Shown here: positions 43,723 to 56,486 of the stretch, in pieces
How positions within the stretch are numbered: position 1 is the stretch's first letter
How the letters are laid out: each line of letters opens with the position of its first letter
Source: Beta vulgaris subsp. vulgaris
Lineage: Eukaryota > Streptophyta > Magnoliopsida > Caryophyllales > Amaranthaceae
Assembly: GCF_026745355.1 (NCBI RefSeq)
Contig: NC_079205.1
Span: forward strand, 53,878,025-53,942,024
Reading direction: 5' to 3'
Length of the DNA: 64,000 bases
The notes under the pieces: generated by a model
Seen by the model: the letters and a program-made list of their open reading frames with translations, nothing else
Database searches by the model: none
Told to the model about the DNA's origin: nothing
Translations under genes and position numbers: made by a program

Positions 43723-45039
43723 CTCATTTGCTAAATCACGCCCTAAAATTTCCTGGTAACGCCCTGTATTTGTATAAAATACTGTATTTTTGTATTTTTC
43801 ATTTCTTTTTATCATTTTCTCTTTCCTCACTTCCCCTCCTTCCACACCATCACCTTCATGCCCCTCCACCACCACCAACACTACCACCTCTTATAATGTT
43901 TTTTTTTTAAAAAAAAAGGAAAAAAAAAAAAACAAACAAGTTGACAAAGCTCACAACTGCTGCCGCACCTCCACCGCCGCACCACCACCGCCGCACCTCC
44001 GTCGCCACAAAACTTGAATGGAGAAAGAGGTTGTGCCTGTCAAAAGTTGTCAAAAATTAGCAATGCTTATCAAATTTAACAAGGAATACTTTTTGGTGAG
44101 AAATTGTTCGTACATGTAACAATTAAAACTATTCCATTATGAGTTCATACATCTATACGCTCGATTGATTTTAACTGAATCAAGTGCAAGCTTATTTATC
44201 TAACCAAAAGTTAGCCAAATAGCCCTACTGCTTCATATATTGAATTCCATGCTATGCGAAGAAGATATACATTGGGTAATTATTACTTAATTATAATTAG
44301 AAAACTTACGGCATAACAAGAGCACTCATCAGCGCAATGGCATCACCAGCACCACCGACACAGCACCACACAATCTTCTCCTCTGTTTTATTCCTATTCT
44401 AAATTTTTTTTAAAAAAATATAGGTAGGCGTCCACCATGGACGCGCCACCACCGGTGGAGGCGCCCATGGCAGGCGCTCCACCACATGGTGAGGCGCCTG
44501 CCATGGGCGCCTCCACCGGTGGTGGGGCGTCCATGGTGGACGCCTCCTTTTTTTGAATTTTTTTAAAAAAAATTAAGGGAGGCGTCCACCATGGACGCCC
44601 CACCACCGGTGGAGGCGCCCATGGCAGACGCCTCACCATGTGGTGGAGCGCCTGCCATGGGCGCCTCCACCGGTGGTGGGGCGTCCATGGTGGACGCCCC
44701 TTAATTTTTTTTAAAAAAAAATCACCGTAAATTGAAAAATAAAACAGAGGGGGTGATGGTGGAGTATGCGGTGGTGGTATGTCGGGGTAGGTGTTCCGGT
44801 GGTGGTGGTGCAGTCGTGTTCCCGCGGTGGTGCGGAGGTGGTTGTGTGGTGGCACCGGTGTATAGTGGTTGGTGGAAGAAGATGGGAGAGAAAGGGGAGG
44901 AAGAAGGGTAAAAAATCTGAAAAAAATAGGAAGTGAGTCAAGGGGAGGAGAGAGAAAAAATACAAGTATATAAATACGGTATAAAAATATCGTATTTAGG
45001 GCGTTACTATGAAATTCTAGGACGGTGTTTAGCAAAGCC
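43723..45039. mobile_element. Non-autonomous Mutator-like element next to CYP97A
   Basis: The 1317-bp element is flanked by a perfect 9-bp duplication CTTTATTAA (43714-43722 and 45040-45048), the Mutator target size. The ends are inverted: TTTGCTAAA, then AATTTC, then AGTAACGCCC / GGTAACGCCC, then ATACTGTATTTTTGTATTTT on the left and a looser match on the right. It has no transposase. The centre holds the two GC-rich palindromes annotated separately, and both shoulders have CACCACC-rich tracts. Its right end lies 48 bp upstream of the CYP97A start codon, so it must lie in that gene's 5' UTR or core promoter. Confidence 0.85.
44427..44698. repeat. Pair of 118-bp GC-rich nested palindromes
   Basis: Unit 1 (44427-44544) and unit 2 (44581-44698) each start GGCGTCCACCATGGACG and end with its complement CCATGGTGGACGCC. 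Each folds on itself around a short loop (ACCACATGGTG in unit 1, its complement in unit 2). Inside each arm are smaller perfect palindromes: CCATGG, CCACCGGTGG, GGCGCC. A 36-bp AT-rich spacer (T-run then A-run) separates the units, and T/A runs also flank the pair, so the whole 270 bp is close to symmetrical. The function is unknown; a long hairpin RNA or a cruciform is possible. Confidence 0.9.
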
Positions 45040-45087
45040 CTTTATTAATGGAGTACATTTCTTTGTTGTTGTTTGCTCTCAAGTTCC

Positions 45088-48000
45088 ATGGCTCCCCACG
45101 TATCAGCTCTCCAACCCCTTTCTTTCTCACCCAATCCTCTCAATCTTCAACTCAAAACGCTTCGTTTCAACTCCATCAAATTCTCAACTCCTTCATATTC
45201 ATCTAACTCACTATATGGTAAAACAATTTTCTTTTCTTTTACAAAAAAATTGATTTTTTTTTCTGCTCAATTTACCCCTGAATTTCGTTGTTGAGTCTTA
45301 AAAATGAATTTTGTCTTGTGGGTTTTATTTTTTCCTGAAATTATTGCAGGTGGATGTAAATGGAGCTTGATTACTTGTTCTTCCTTAAATGGGTCTGGAC
45401 CCGACCCGAATGATGATGGAGTGAAGAGCATTGATGAGCTTCTTGAGGAGAAAAGGCGCGCAGAATTGTCTGCTCGGATTGCTTCTGGGGAATTCACAGT
45501 TAAACAATCAAGGTAATGAACTAATGATTAATCACCCACTAATTTTACTGTCTTTATCTTTAAATTGTTGTTACTGGGTTTTTGTTCATACATTGTGGAA
45601 ATGTAGGTTTTCAGAACTTTTTTTGAGGTGTTTTTGACTGTTAATTGTTGCATTTTAGAATAATTTATGGAGATGTTTGTTGTACTTGTTCGATTAGTTC
45701 TGGTTGCTATGTACTGTATATGGACTATGGTAAAACATCTCCTTAGAGGCTAGAGCTATGGGAGAAATCTAATCAATAATTTAGTACAATGAAGGTTGTT
45801 TTTGATGCATAGTATGAATCACATCGGACGTAAAGTTAGAGTTGTGAAGGCCATAGTGGTGATGGCAGTATCAATTATGTTTTCACTAATGTGTACAAAA
45901 AGGATGTTTTGCCTTTACAAACAAAACATTTCGTGGGGGTGCTGTGCAATCACTTTCAATTAGCTGGGGTTCGTTGTGCCGTGGAATGGGAATTCTATTT
46001 GTAGTGGAAAGGTGTTCCAATATCTTTTAAACAATGCATTCAATTGTATTTGGATATGCTTTATTAAGTGGGGTGTCTAATTATCAGAAACACACAATAC
46101 ATTCTTAATAACTCACTATGTATAGTATTTTTTTTGTGAGTAGTGACTGAGAATACTAGCATGTTGCATAGTTTGTTACAGATTTCATGGAAGGGGTGCT
46201 ATGTGGAATTACTAGGAAGTTAAATAAAGCTGTAATCAAGAGCAAGCAAATTGAGTGTAACAAAAATGAGGGAAGCATGTAAAGGGGATCATTCTAAATA
46301 GTAGGGAGAGAAACTCGTCCCTAGAGAGAATCCTCTTCTTGAAAGTGGAAATGTTACAAGTGAGTTGAGATCATTCAATCTATCAATACAAACTAATTTC
46401 TCTAGTATTGCCTAATTTTTCTCTTATTATCTTCTTCATTTCTTATTCTTTTTCTTTCTCTGAGAGGTTGAATTTTTAACAGATGTGATGGTGGTAGACT
46501 GGTAGTGAAATAGCTAATAGACTCCCCATCAATAGGCGCACTTCTTAAGATTGAAATACCCATTTACTTCACACACATTAGCCACTGTGTTCACGGAGAA
46601 AGAGTAGATTTCATGGTTTCCCATTTTCTATTGGCTCAGACAGGGACAAGGTTTGCATGAGCGTGTTTTGGAAAGAATTGTCTAGGCTTCAGATAACTAG
46701 TCTTAATAGAAGTACAGCATACCAGTTACCACCGCCAGTCGAATGGCCAGACGCGGTGGTGAATAATAGTACTGGAATCTTCCTGAGGTGCTTTATCGAT
46801 GGAAAGCCAAGAGCATGGGAAATTTAGCTTTCATGGGCTGAAAATTGGTAGAATACTTCCACCCATGTTGCAAGTTGCAAGTTGCAAGTTGCAACACATT
46901 GTCGAGGCACTGTGTGGAAGGGACCCTTCACACTTCGATTTGAGAAGCGAAGTGTTGCTGTATCTACCCTTGGTGGAGCAGTTGGTGAAGACAGATATTT
47001 GTGCTGGATGATCTTAAGGCTGATTTGGTAAGAGCTCAGCCAAGGATTAAGGTCTAAGAATACTAAAGAGAAGAGAGTGACAGTATAAAGTGGCGGATAT
47101 GGTCTACATCAAGCTGCAGCCCTGTAGACAACATTTCTTGGCAAGGAGACCTTTTTGACAAACTTTTTGTGCTAGATACTATGCACCGTTTTAGATGATA
47201 CAATCAAAGACTGCTGTAAGAAGAGCTCCTGTGGCTGGCAATATCTGACTTTGTCCTAGAAGCTGAACCAGAGCCCATACTTGTGGTCAGTAAATGCGGA
47301 GGGTGAGACCATGGAGGTGGAAGTACTGACCGGGTAAAGGGTACCATCTGAATCTGAAGCTACTTGGAAAGACTACAATGTCTGGATCAACCTTTTCTTG
47401 TTTTCCACTCTGAGAACGAGGTGGCAATTTGGATATGGTGTCATGCAAAGAACCAGCCTACACCACCCGTCCTATTTCTTACGCAAGATTCAAGGAGGTG
47501 GCCCGGGGCTGCCAAGTAATGAAGCTAATTTTGTTACAGATACAAGGGAAGAGTAGTGTGGGTTATCACGAGGGAGTTAGTTAGAGGTTTAAAACTATAG
47601 TGGAGGGCAAGCAAGGTGTGATGTAGTGAATTATATGTAGTAGAGAGAAATATCCATCCTTGGACAGACCCACATCTTGAAAGTGGGCAAGTTATATTGA
47701 GCTAGGTCATTCTTATCTAACAATACAATCTGATTCTCCTTGTTGCTAAATCTCCTCTTAATTTTCTATTTGCTGTATGAGAATGCCAACTTCCTCATGT
47801 GCTTTTTAAAATTTCTAAGTAGCATGCTTTTTGATAGTCTTTTCAACAAGTAATATAAAACTAGGAAGGTTTTCTCAACAAAGAAGTCCTCCACTTGAGA
47901 TTTATGTTTCTATTTCTTCTTCTTTTGATACCTTTGGCGATTTTATAAAGTATGACTATGAAAAGAATAGTTTTTTTTTTTTCCTTTTCGTTTACGCTGC

Positions 48001-51000
48001 TGCCAATGCTGATTATTTATAAAATACCAGTTTGATCTTGTAGGTAAATTAGACTATGTAGTTGACCTCATAACTTGCTTTGCTTTCTCTTTGCTACAGC
48101 CTTCCTATGAAATTGAGGAACAATCTGTCAAAAATAGGAATTCCTACACCATTTCTGGATTTTGCATTCAGACCTTTTGAAGAATATGAGAAATATTCTC
48201 AGATTCCCGTAGCAAAAGGACAAATAGCAGCTATTCAGAGCGAGGCCTTCTTTTTGCCTTTGTATGAGCTCTATCTCACTTATGGTGGAATATTCAGGCT
48301 GGTTTTTGGGCCAAAGGTTGGTTTTGATTCTTTTTAAATTGATCTACAATTTTGCATGAATGAGATGTATCGGCACATATATTATGTCCATATCATCATT
48401 TTGTTATCATTGCAGGCGTTTCTTATTGTTTCTGATCCTACAATCGTAAAGCATATCTTGAAGGACAACTCTAAGGCTTACTCTAAGGTATGGAATTTGA
48501 CTATTGTTGCATTTCTTGCTTTCTTTAGCCATCATTACACATGAGATGCAATACTCTTTAGACCTATTTTGATTCTGATTCCTTGATCAGGGTATCTTGG
48601 CAGAAATTCTAGATTTTGTGATGGGGAAGGGACTCATCCCTGCTGATGGGGAGATTTGGCGCATCCGGAGACGTGCTATAGTCCCTGCATTACATCAGAA
48701 GGTAGTATTGTCGACAACATCAGGATCATCTCTTACTCTAGTTATTTTTCTTTTTTGGGACAGATCTCTTTCCGCATTGATATGAGTGTTATTTTCTCCT
48801 TCTAAATGCAACTTGACATTGACATGTTTCTCTAAAGTAGATGCGGTGGCTTGTAAGACTTGACGCTGCTTTTCCTTTTTCAGTTTGTGACTAAAATGAT
48901 CGACCTCTTTAGCCAAGCTACTGATAGGGTTTGCAAAAAGCTAGACACCGCCGCATCAACTGGACAAGCAGTAGAAATGGAATCACTTTTTTCACATCTA
49001 ACACTAGATATTATTGGAAAAGCAGTGTTTAATTATGATTTTGATTCTTTGTCCAACGATACTGGAATTGTTGAGGTATGTTGAGCACCTTCTAAATCTA
49101 AAAAAGCCTGACCTTCTCACTTTAGATTATATAGCCTCATATCATTCTCTAGACCAGGCTGTTTATACTGTTTTGAGAGAGGCAGAAAACCGAAGTACTG
49201 CACCAATACCTGTCTGGGAAATACCCATATGGAAGGATGTATCCCCTAGACTGAAAAAAGTGAATGCAGCACTCAAGTTGATCAATGATACACTTGATGA
49301 TCTGATAGCAATCTGCAAGGTAAATGCTGCATGCTTTTTACGTCTGTGCTTTATGTAATTTAATAGTGGTTGCTAAGTATTTCTTCACAAATATACATGC
49401 AGAGGATGGTAGAAGAGGAGGAGCTGCAATTCCACGAGGAATATATGAATGAACAAGACCCTAGTATTCTACATTTTCTTTTGGCATCAGGAGATGATGT
49501 AAGGAAATTTTTATGTATCGTGGGATTGTTTCTCTCTAGGCCAATTGAATAAAGCCTTTTTTGTCCTCTATGTAGGTTTCTAGCAAGCAACTTCGTGATG
49601 ACTTAATGACACTCCTAATTGCTGGTCATGAAACATCTGCAGCAGTACTAACATGGACTTTCTATCTCCTCTCTCAGGTTTTTAGCTATCAATCTCTGTT
49701 ATCACAGTGCCCACTTCATTTGATATACTATCTCGTACATTTGTTTCAGTTGCAGACTGTCTTCTGTATGATTTCTCCTTGGGTTTCCCTGTCTCTTAGC
49801 AAAGACATAATTTGGAGAATGTAAATTGTAAACTGATTCTTGTACCCAAATGGTCAAATATACCTGCAGCGAATCTTGAATTAAACTAGCTTGCTGCTTG
49901 TTACTGTCTACAATTTTTGCTGCTTGATGTGTATGATCTGCAAGCTTTCCTGAATGTAACAATATTTCACTTATTCCCTACAGAACCCAGGAGTAATGTC
50001 AAAGCTTCAAAATGAGGTAACTTGAATTATCTTCTAGGGAGCTTTAGTTACAAATCTTCCGGGTTTTAGACCATACCCAAAGTATTGCATATTTCCTTCA
50101 AAGTACTGCGTATTTCCATATTTCCTTCAAAGTATTGCAGCTACTTATAGCTATGCGAATGTGCACCTTGATTAGGTTGATACAGTTTTGGGAGATAGGT
50201 TTCCAACAATTCAAGATTTAAAGAACCTTAAATACACAGGTCGAGTGATAAGCGAAGTAAGAGTACTTCTCTTTATTCTTTAATTGTCTTTGGTTTCATT
50301 ACCTTATGTTTTGTTGTATATTGCCTTCAGTCTTTGAGGCTTTACCCACAACCACCTGTCTTAATTCGTCGTTCTATTGAAGAGGACACGCTTGGACCAT
50401 ACCCAATCAGAAAGTAAGATTCCTTTTTATATAATTTTGAGTTCATTCTTTGAAATTATAATATCACTTGATCAAGGGAATTCATTGGAATTTTTTGTGA
50501 ATTGTTGAACTGTAAATTCATTGAGGATTTAAGTTAGAGATGGAACAAAGTTGAACATTTTCCTTCGGAATCATCTGGGAGTTTACTTGCTTCACTTATC
50601 AGTTCCACTTAGATATAGACTCTTCATGTGTAGTTGGCTCAAGGGGCAAGCTGCTTCCAATGTCCAAGCACCTATATACTGTTTATCTGAACCAGACTTG
50701 TTCCGAAACTGTGTGTGGAATATCTTCGATGAAATAAACATCAGAAACTGTTGGAGTAAAATTTAACATTATAATTTTCTGGGTTTGTTTGCTTCTCTGG
50801 ACGACTTGGTATGAAAAATTATAAGAATATATTTCTTCTCTTCACAGAGGTGAAGATATTTTCATATCCATTTGGAACCTTCATCGTAGCCCAAGTCTTT
50901 GGGAGGATGCAGACAAATTCAATCCTGAAAGGTGGCCACTGGACGGGCCTGCACCAAATGAGACTAACCAAAGCTTCAGGTATCTTTTCTGTATGTTCAC

Positions 51001-51902
51001 TGACCTCTGAGAAGCAAAGTTCATCTTGTCACTTGGCTAATCCTTTTTTCGTTTGCGATTTAAGATATCTGCCATTTGGTGGAGGTCAGCGGAAGTGTAT
51101 AGGAGACATGTTTGCTTCTTACGAGGTAATGACCCTGACAAAAGGCTGTTCAATTTCACTCAGTTAAGATCAAATTTGACCCATAATGAATTGCTCTCGC
51201 TTGTGCAGAATGTAGTAGCACTAGCCATGCTTGTTCAACGATTTGACTTTGAGCTGGATCCCGAAGCTCCACCTGTAAGGCATCTTTATTTTACCTACAT
51301 ATTAAAACAGGTTCATTTTGACTGATTAACTGACCTTTGAAATCATTCTAGGTAAGGTATAGAATGTCTCCAGGATGTTTAGTCTTAGTCCTGGCTTCTA
51401 ATCATTGGCAGACTAAAGATTTTAATTTCAGATGTAACTTTTAGGTTTTGGGTCAATTGAGGTTGCAAAATCAACAATCAAGACATTTCTTCTATTTTTT
51501 GTGGCTCATAGAAAAGGTAGCTAAAACCTTTGTTTTAATAGAAAATTTGGGTTGGGACACTGTTCCCTCGATGTAAGTCCCTTACTAGTTCGAACCTTGA
51601 AACATCATTCCGACCTTTGTGTGGCTAAAAGTGATCAGTGTAAAAGTTTTCCCTCTGGCGTGAATTAAACTAGTGGCTGGATAATATGAGTAGTTTTCTG
51701 ATCCATGTGTTTGCAGGTGAAGATGACCACAGGAGCAACCATCCACACAACAAATGGGCTTATGATGAAGGTGAGGCAACGAACAAGACATCCAGTTAAA
51801 CCCACAATCCCTATTGTGGAGACTGCTCCTGCCAGCATTGCTGAAGCTGCTATGTCTATAGATCAAAAAGGGCAACTTTCCACTGCTCCTGCACAGAACT
51901 AG
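45088..51902 (+). CDS. CYP97A3: Cytochrome P450 CYP97A, carotene beta-ring hydroxylase (LUT5-like)
   Basis: Sixteen exons splice into 628 codons: 45088-45217, 45350-45512, 48100-48316, 48416-48487, 48591-48701, 48884-49075, 49158-49319, 49403-49498, 49576-49677, 49984-50016, 50176-50256, 50331-50413, 50848-50979, 51065-51125, 51209-51274, 51717-51902. Joins all keep frame with GT/AG. The protein has a Ser/Asn-rich plastid transit peptide (about 1-50), the family-typical [19 protein letters not shown], the I-helix oxygen site AGHETS (397-402), the K-helix ESLR (453-456), NPERW (506-510) and the heme loop [10 protein letters not shown] (529-538) with Cys536 as ligand. CYP97A3 hydroxylates the beta rings of carotenes, acting with CYP97C on alpha-carotene to make lutein at plastid membranes. 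The acceptor before exon 14 (TTTAAG) is weak but in frame. Intron 2 (2.6 kb) contains a chromovirus remnant. The gene appears functional. Confidence 0.93.
46174..47800 (+). mobile_element. Degenerate chromovirus inside CYP97A intron 2
   Basis: Two imperfect direct repeats begin TGTTACAGAT (46174 and 47532) and share GAGAGAAA, CATCTTGAAAGTGG / CTTCTTGAAAGTGG, AAGTTATATTGAG-like and AACAATACAATCTGATT-like parts, so they look like worn LTRs of about 300 bp. Between them are broken frames from the 3' half of a Ty3 polyprotein. The integrase core includes [13 protein letters not shown] and WKELSRLQ, then a damaged version of the HPQSDGQTEVVN box, then [12 protein letters not shown] and CGRDPSHF. 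Next come VYIKLQP and a WKDYNVW-like chromodomain end. Gag, protease, reverse transcriptase and RNase H are missing. It belongs to the same or a close family as the element at 59.5-64 kb. Confidence 0.82.
46866..46895. repeat. Short GTTGCAA tandem repeat
   Basis: About four units of GTTGCAA (TTGCAAGTTGCAAG) run in tandem within the integrase remnant in CYP97A intron 2. Confidence 0.75.
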
Positions 51903-52676
51903 AATAAAGAGGCATAAGAGAAAAAGGCAACCTTTTCTTTGGACTCGCATGGCATGCTTATCTTCCAACACAAGTAAGAATCAACCTTGTCCTTCATCTG
52001 CTTCAATTTGAGCTATGGTGCAATCAAAGTGCTAAAAATCGAGTAGGGGAGGTTCGCAAGCCCGTGATTGAAATTGTTGGCTGATTATGTTGTAAATTGT
52101 GTTTCTTTTTTTAGATTACTGTGAAGGTACGAGTAATTACAAATGAAACTCTCACAGGAAAATTACAAAAAAAAAAAAAGAAACTCGGTAATTCCATGTG
52201 CCAATATAGTAATAGATATGATTCTATTGAAAAAAATCTTAATTCAGTTATGTAAATTTTTGCCGACTATTGATGTTTCACAGCTCAATTTGACATTTTA
52301 TATACTGGAACATTTGCAAGCAGGAGAATTGCGCAACATTTAAACCGCCCGTCATATCAGGTATCACTTGCATGAGGCTAAATATTAGAAGCCACAGCCA
52401 TTCCAGAAAGCAAAAGAATTCTTCACAAGAGACACATTAACATTTATATATAATTTAAAAAGTGGACAATGTTTTGATATTACAGGAGCATAAATTAGAT
52501 ACATCAAAATACAATGATATTATAACTGCACAAGCAACAATAGACACACAGGATAGGAAAACTGCTAATGGATATGGTGAGACTTGAGAGATGGCTGGTT
52601 AGTCGAGTCAATCAAGGTCTTAATCATGCGTAGCTATAGACGGCTCAAGGTGATATGGCATGAACTAACAGTTAGA
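51903..52676. other. Convergent 3' region between CYP97A and UGT80A
   Basis: The 774 bases between the two stop codons must hold both 3' UTRs, because the genes face each other. Poly-A runs at 52168-52180 and several AATAAA-like words are present, but no cleavage site can be assigned. No other gene is seen. Confidence 0.6.
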
Positions 52677-55600
52677 TTAATGTGTACCCAAAAAACACCC
52701 TCTTATTGACAAATGAGATTTATGTGGCTTATGAACTTCTAAATGCTCCGGCTCGGGTTTTCTCCGAGGGAAATGCCTGTGAAAAGCATCTACTGCACCT
52801 GCAACCCCATCTTCATTCTCCATTGCCTTTGCCAGTTCCACAGCACGTTGTTTCACCTACAGTTCATCAGAAGCAGGATAGCCATCAACTTCACATTTGC
52901 CAGGGCCAAAGGGAACGCATATTATCATTATTGTGATTTGTCTAAAAACTTCAAATTTTTATAATCTGAGAGTAAATATGAATACATCCTTTACAGCCAT
53001 GATTAGGTAAGATTTCATCTTATGTTATCGTTTAAGGAAGGGTAAGTTAATCAATACATTTTGCAGATGAAGTTTATATGCAAATTTTCCGCCAGGAATA
53101 TGTACTGCTGTCTGCTAAGTCGAAAAATGGTAGTTTGTCCCCTCACCAACAATCCGCAACCCCCCAACCCAAAAAAAAAAAAAGTTCCATACAAAACATA
53201 AAAATTGAAGGCCGTTTCCACAGGGTTGCGCGCGTACCTTGGGATCCAGCATGAAGCGTATGGCAGAGATCAGTTTCTCAAGAACAAACTCCTCAATTGG
53301 GATGGGTGAAGGCCCTACACCCTTCGCATGCACTTGTTCTCCCCAAAAGGGTTGGTCACCAAAAAATGGCACAATTGTTGTTGGACACTGGAAGAAGAGA
53401 CACTTAAGTGAAAGTTGCCTAGCAACAACAATGCAATTACATAAAAAATGAAAAGCAGTTCAAAGAAGAGAAGTTGATTGATGTGAGAGCAGTTACCGAC
53501 TTACCGCGGCTTTGAGACCAGCAGCTGTTGTGCCAGCACCACCATGATGCACCTGCAATGAAATTAAAATTGTCCACATTAAAAGAGAACATGAAAGTCT
53601 GCAGTTGGGAAATACTTAGTCAAGGGAAAAAATTCAACTCCATATCATTAGAATTCAACCCCAGCGGGGACTTTAGAAACTTAAATATGCCTGTAAGTAA
53701 CAGCATCATAAACAAAGACTCACTCAAGCTCTCTAATCTAAACAAATTCAGCATCATGAAGATGTCTTATAGTAACACCAAGAATAATCATACGCCAGGG
53801 GCGACAAACAACTCCCCCTGTAGATGAAACAAGAGAGTTCAAGGGGAAAGGAAGGGATAAAAACACTCCATATTTGACACAGGAAGATTGACCACACCTA
53901 TGGCTTCTCAAGAGATGTCAAATGAATCTCCCCTCTATAGTAACAGTTATTAGTTGAATAGATGTTCAGTTGGTAAGTTATAGGTTTTGTAAAACATAAT
54001 TCATTCCAAAAGCAGTTCTGAAAGACTAGGAAATATGTCATATCCTAGCCAGAAAAAATTTGTTGCCCCACATGGCCTAACTCCATGAGTCCATGTTTTT
54101 TATGTGTAACTTGGATGCCAATATTAGAATTAATTCCCAGGATGTATTGAATTGCTTGAGATATAAATGGAAAAATAAACAGCATCACAAACTCGAAATA
54201 ATCCACTACTCAAGAAGTCTTACCACAGCGGCACACTGCAAGAATAGCCAATCATGAGGGACATTATCCAACAAGTACACAAAATCCTTCGGTTCTGCCA
54301 CTGGAAAGCAACAAAATGGTGAGAACAGTAACTAGATTGAGTAATGCATTCACGGTGCTTATGCCCATGTTTTAACCTTTTGTAATGGTGCAGCCAATTT
54401 CTTTTTAATACTTATTGGATAATGAAAACCGAACGAATGGATTCTGGACATGTTTCCCATTGACACTACATATGTATGGACTACAAATTAAACCTTACAG
54501 TTTTGGAGATCATCTCCTTGCTTACAAGATACAACAGTTATCTTTCAGACTGTTGACAGATCTATGAGGACTAACCATTGTGACAGATGCACTTTTTGCC
54601 TTTGTATGATCTCATGATTTTAATTTATGAGAGTCTGGGAAATATGGGAGGATACGAAGAAAGGATATATGAGACTTCAATAAAGACTGAAACAACATGA
54701 GTATCTTACAATTTCCAAGACCACCCCAGCCTTTATTGATGATTCCTCTTTGCTCAGTCAGTTCCAGAGCCCGTACAATGATATTAGTCAATTTTTCAGG
54801 ATCTTGGACAGGCTGTCATGATTTAAACAAGGGATGTATCAGTCCACATCAAAGAGAATAGTCGAAACCCAATTTCCAGACAGTTCATTGAAGCTTAAAG
54901 AGTTCACTCACGCCTTTACAGGCACAGAAACGGATTCGTCATCTTGAAGATATGTCCAATTACTAGACATATCATACCATTACACCAATGCCTCTGACAG
55001 GCCTTGGAATCACGGAATTTAGATCTAGGTAGCCTTACAAGTTACAAACTTAGCTCTGTAATTGCTTACGGCTATTTTATTTTTTTATTTACACATCATA
55101 TTCCTCACTTCCATCGTTCTATTAACAGTCATTACTAAATATTTTATATTGTAATTTGGATTGATGAAAATTAGACACAAATTACATAGTGCTGCCAAAA
55201 GTGTATAACTTAAACAAGCACATATAATTGAGCATGCTGATGCCTTGATTTCATCATGACCTGCCTCTAATAGTAAGTTCGAGTTGAATAGTCTTCCAAG
55301 CAAAGGAAAACTGTAATATCCAGCATAATCTTTTGAAAGAACTTGAAAGTTGATACTTACAAGGCTTCCAAATCCAATATATATTGGCTTTTGACCCTTT
55401 TCAAGCCATTCGACAAGATCTTGTGGAGGTTTATAATTTGAAGCAAGGTCAAGGAAACAGAAGCCAACAACGTCAATTTTGGGTCCCCAATCTGCAAGAA
55501 AATATGCATAAACAAGTCCAGAGGGTTAGAGTTGAAGCAAATAAACAATTTTGTCCTAACAGCAATACAGATACTACAGGAGTATTCAAGAAAAGGAGTA

Positions 55601-56486
55601 ATTTACAAGGGGACACAAATTACTGACCTTTAGGTTTGGGAACAAGGTGAGGGCTCCAAATATACCCGTAAGGGATATCTAGTGGAGAGCTATATGAAGG
55701 TTTTAGGTAGGTCACAGGTCTCAACTTCAACTGTTTCTTCCTAAATTCATTTATCATGTCCCGTATTCCGAGCCAAATTAATGCATCAACAACTTGATAA
55801 GAGAGCTGCAAGCATATATTGATAGTGACTGAATTGCCCAAGAATATATATCCCATGGATGTTGAGAGGGAAAAACACATACTTTGTAAGCAACTGGTTG
55901 CTTAACCCGTGACAGAGGATGTGCAAATTCACTGGTGGGCCTGCAACAAATAAGCATTTTCATGAACCCTCTATTTGGCATTCAAGTTATGTATCAATAT
56001 CCATGTTCATGCATCTGTACTTGGGACACATTTTGTACATAGTATTTACTAAACAGTAATAATCAAATAAATATCACAGTAAGGCTGTTTTGAATTTATC
56101 AAGGAAAAGATATTTGACCAATTTGTACAATTGAAAACTAAAACAATATTTCAGCTCAGAAACTCTGCAAAATGGAAGATTTCACATCATAAATTAAATG
56201 GGTCCCATAAAGCAAACAGAGTTTGACACAGCCTATCAGATCTATCAATATAGGTCATGGATAAAACACAACTTAAATCTTTGTCAAAAAAAGAAATACA
56301 ACTTAAAAAAAGTTTCACGCCAATGTCAGAAACATTAGCTTAGAAAACAATGGAGAAACTAGTGAGATTTTAATTGCGGCCTAAAAGATTCCAGCATGAC
56401 ATCATAGCAGAAAAATACTTACGTCCAAGGCATTGTAAAGAATATGTGAATCGGTACTTGGAGAGCCTCAGCAACATGTGTATGTC
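52677..56486 (-). CDS. UGT80A: UDP-glucose:sterol glucosyltransferase UGT80A, 3' nine exons (partial)
   Basis: Nine minus-strand exons keep one frame of about 329 codons: 56486-56423, 55940-55883, 55805-55628, 55491-55361, 54812-54710, 54300-54224, 53552-53505, 53387-53238, 52856-52677. They encode the C-terminal two-thirds of a GT1 sterol glucosyltransferase, which transfers glucose from UDP-glucose to the sterol 3-OH at membranes. Hallmarks are GHTHVAEALQVPIH, MPWTPTSEFAHPLSRVK, LSYQVVDALIWLGIRD, YIGFGSLPVQDPEKL, the PSPG-like part INKGWGGLGN through VPHDWLFLQCAAVVHHGGAG, and TTIVPFFGDQPFWGEQVHAK. The C-terminus HLSIRGCF resembles the UGT80A2 tail. No exon for the N-terminal about 290 residues is found up to 59.5 kb, where a foldback element and a retrotransposon lie, so the 5' part is either beyond the window or lost. 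The splice sites shown are all GT/AG. Confidence 0.9.
53553..54223 (-). other. UGT80A intron
   Basis: A 671-bp intron between the exons ending CAAAGCCGCG-side (53552) and starting at 54224. It is AT-rich with no insertion recognised. Confidence 0.6.

Noticed and set aside
44394..45035. 213-codon minus-strand ORF across the twin palindromes
   Set aside because: Open frames arise automatically in GC-rich palindromes; the repeated Pro, Ala and Gly words reflect the repeat, not a protein.
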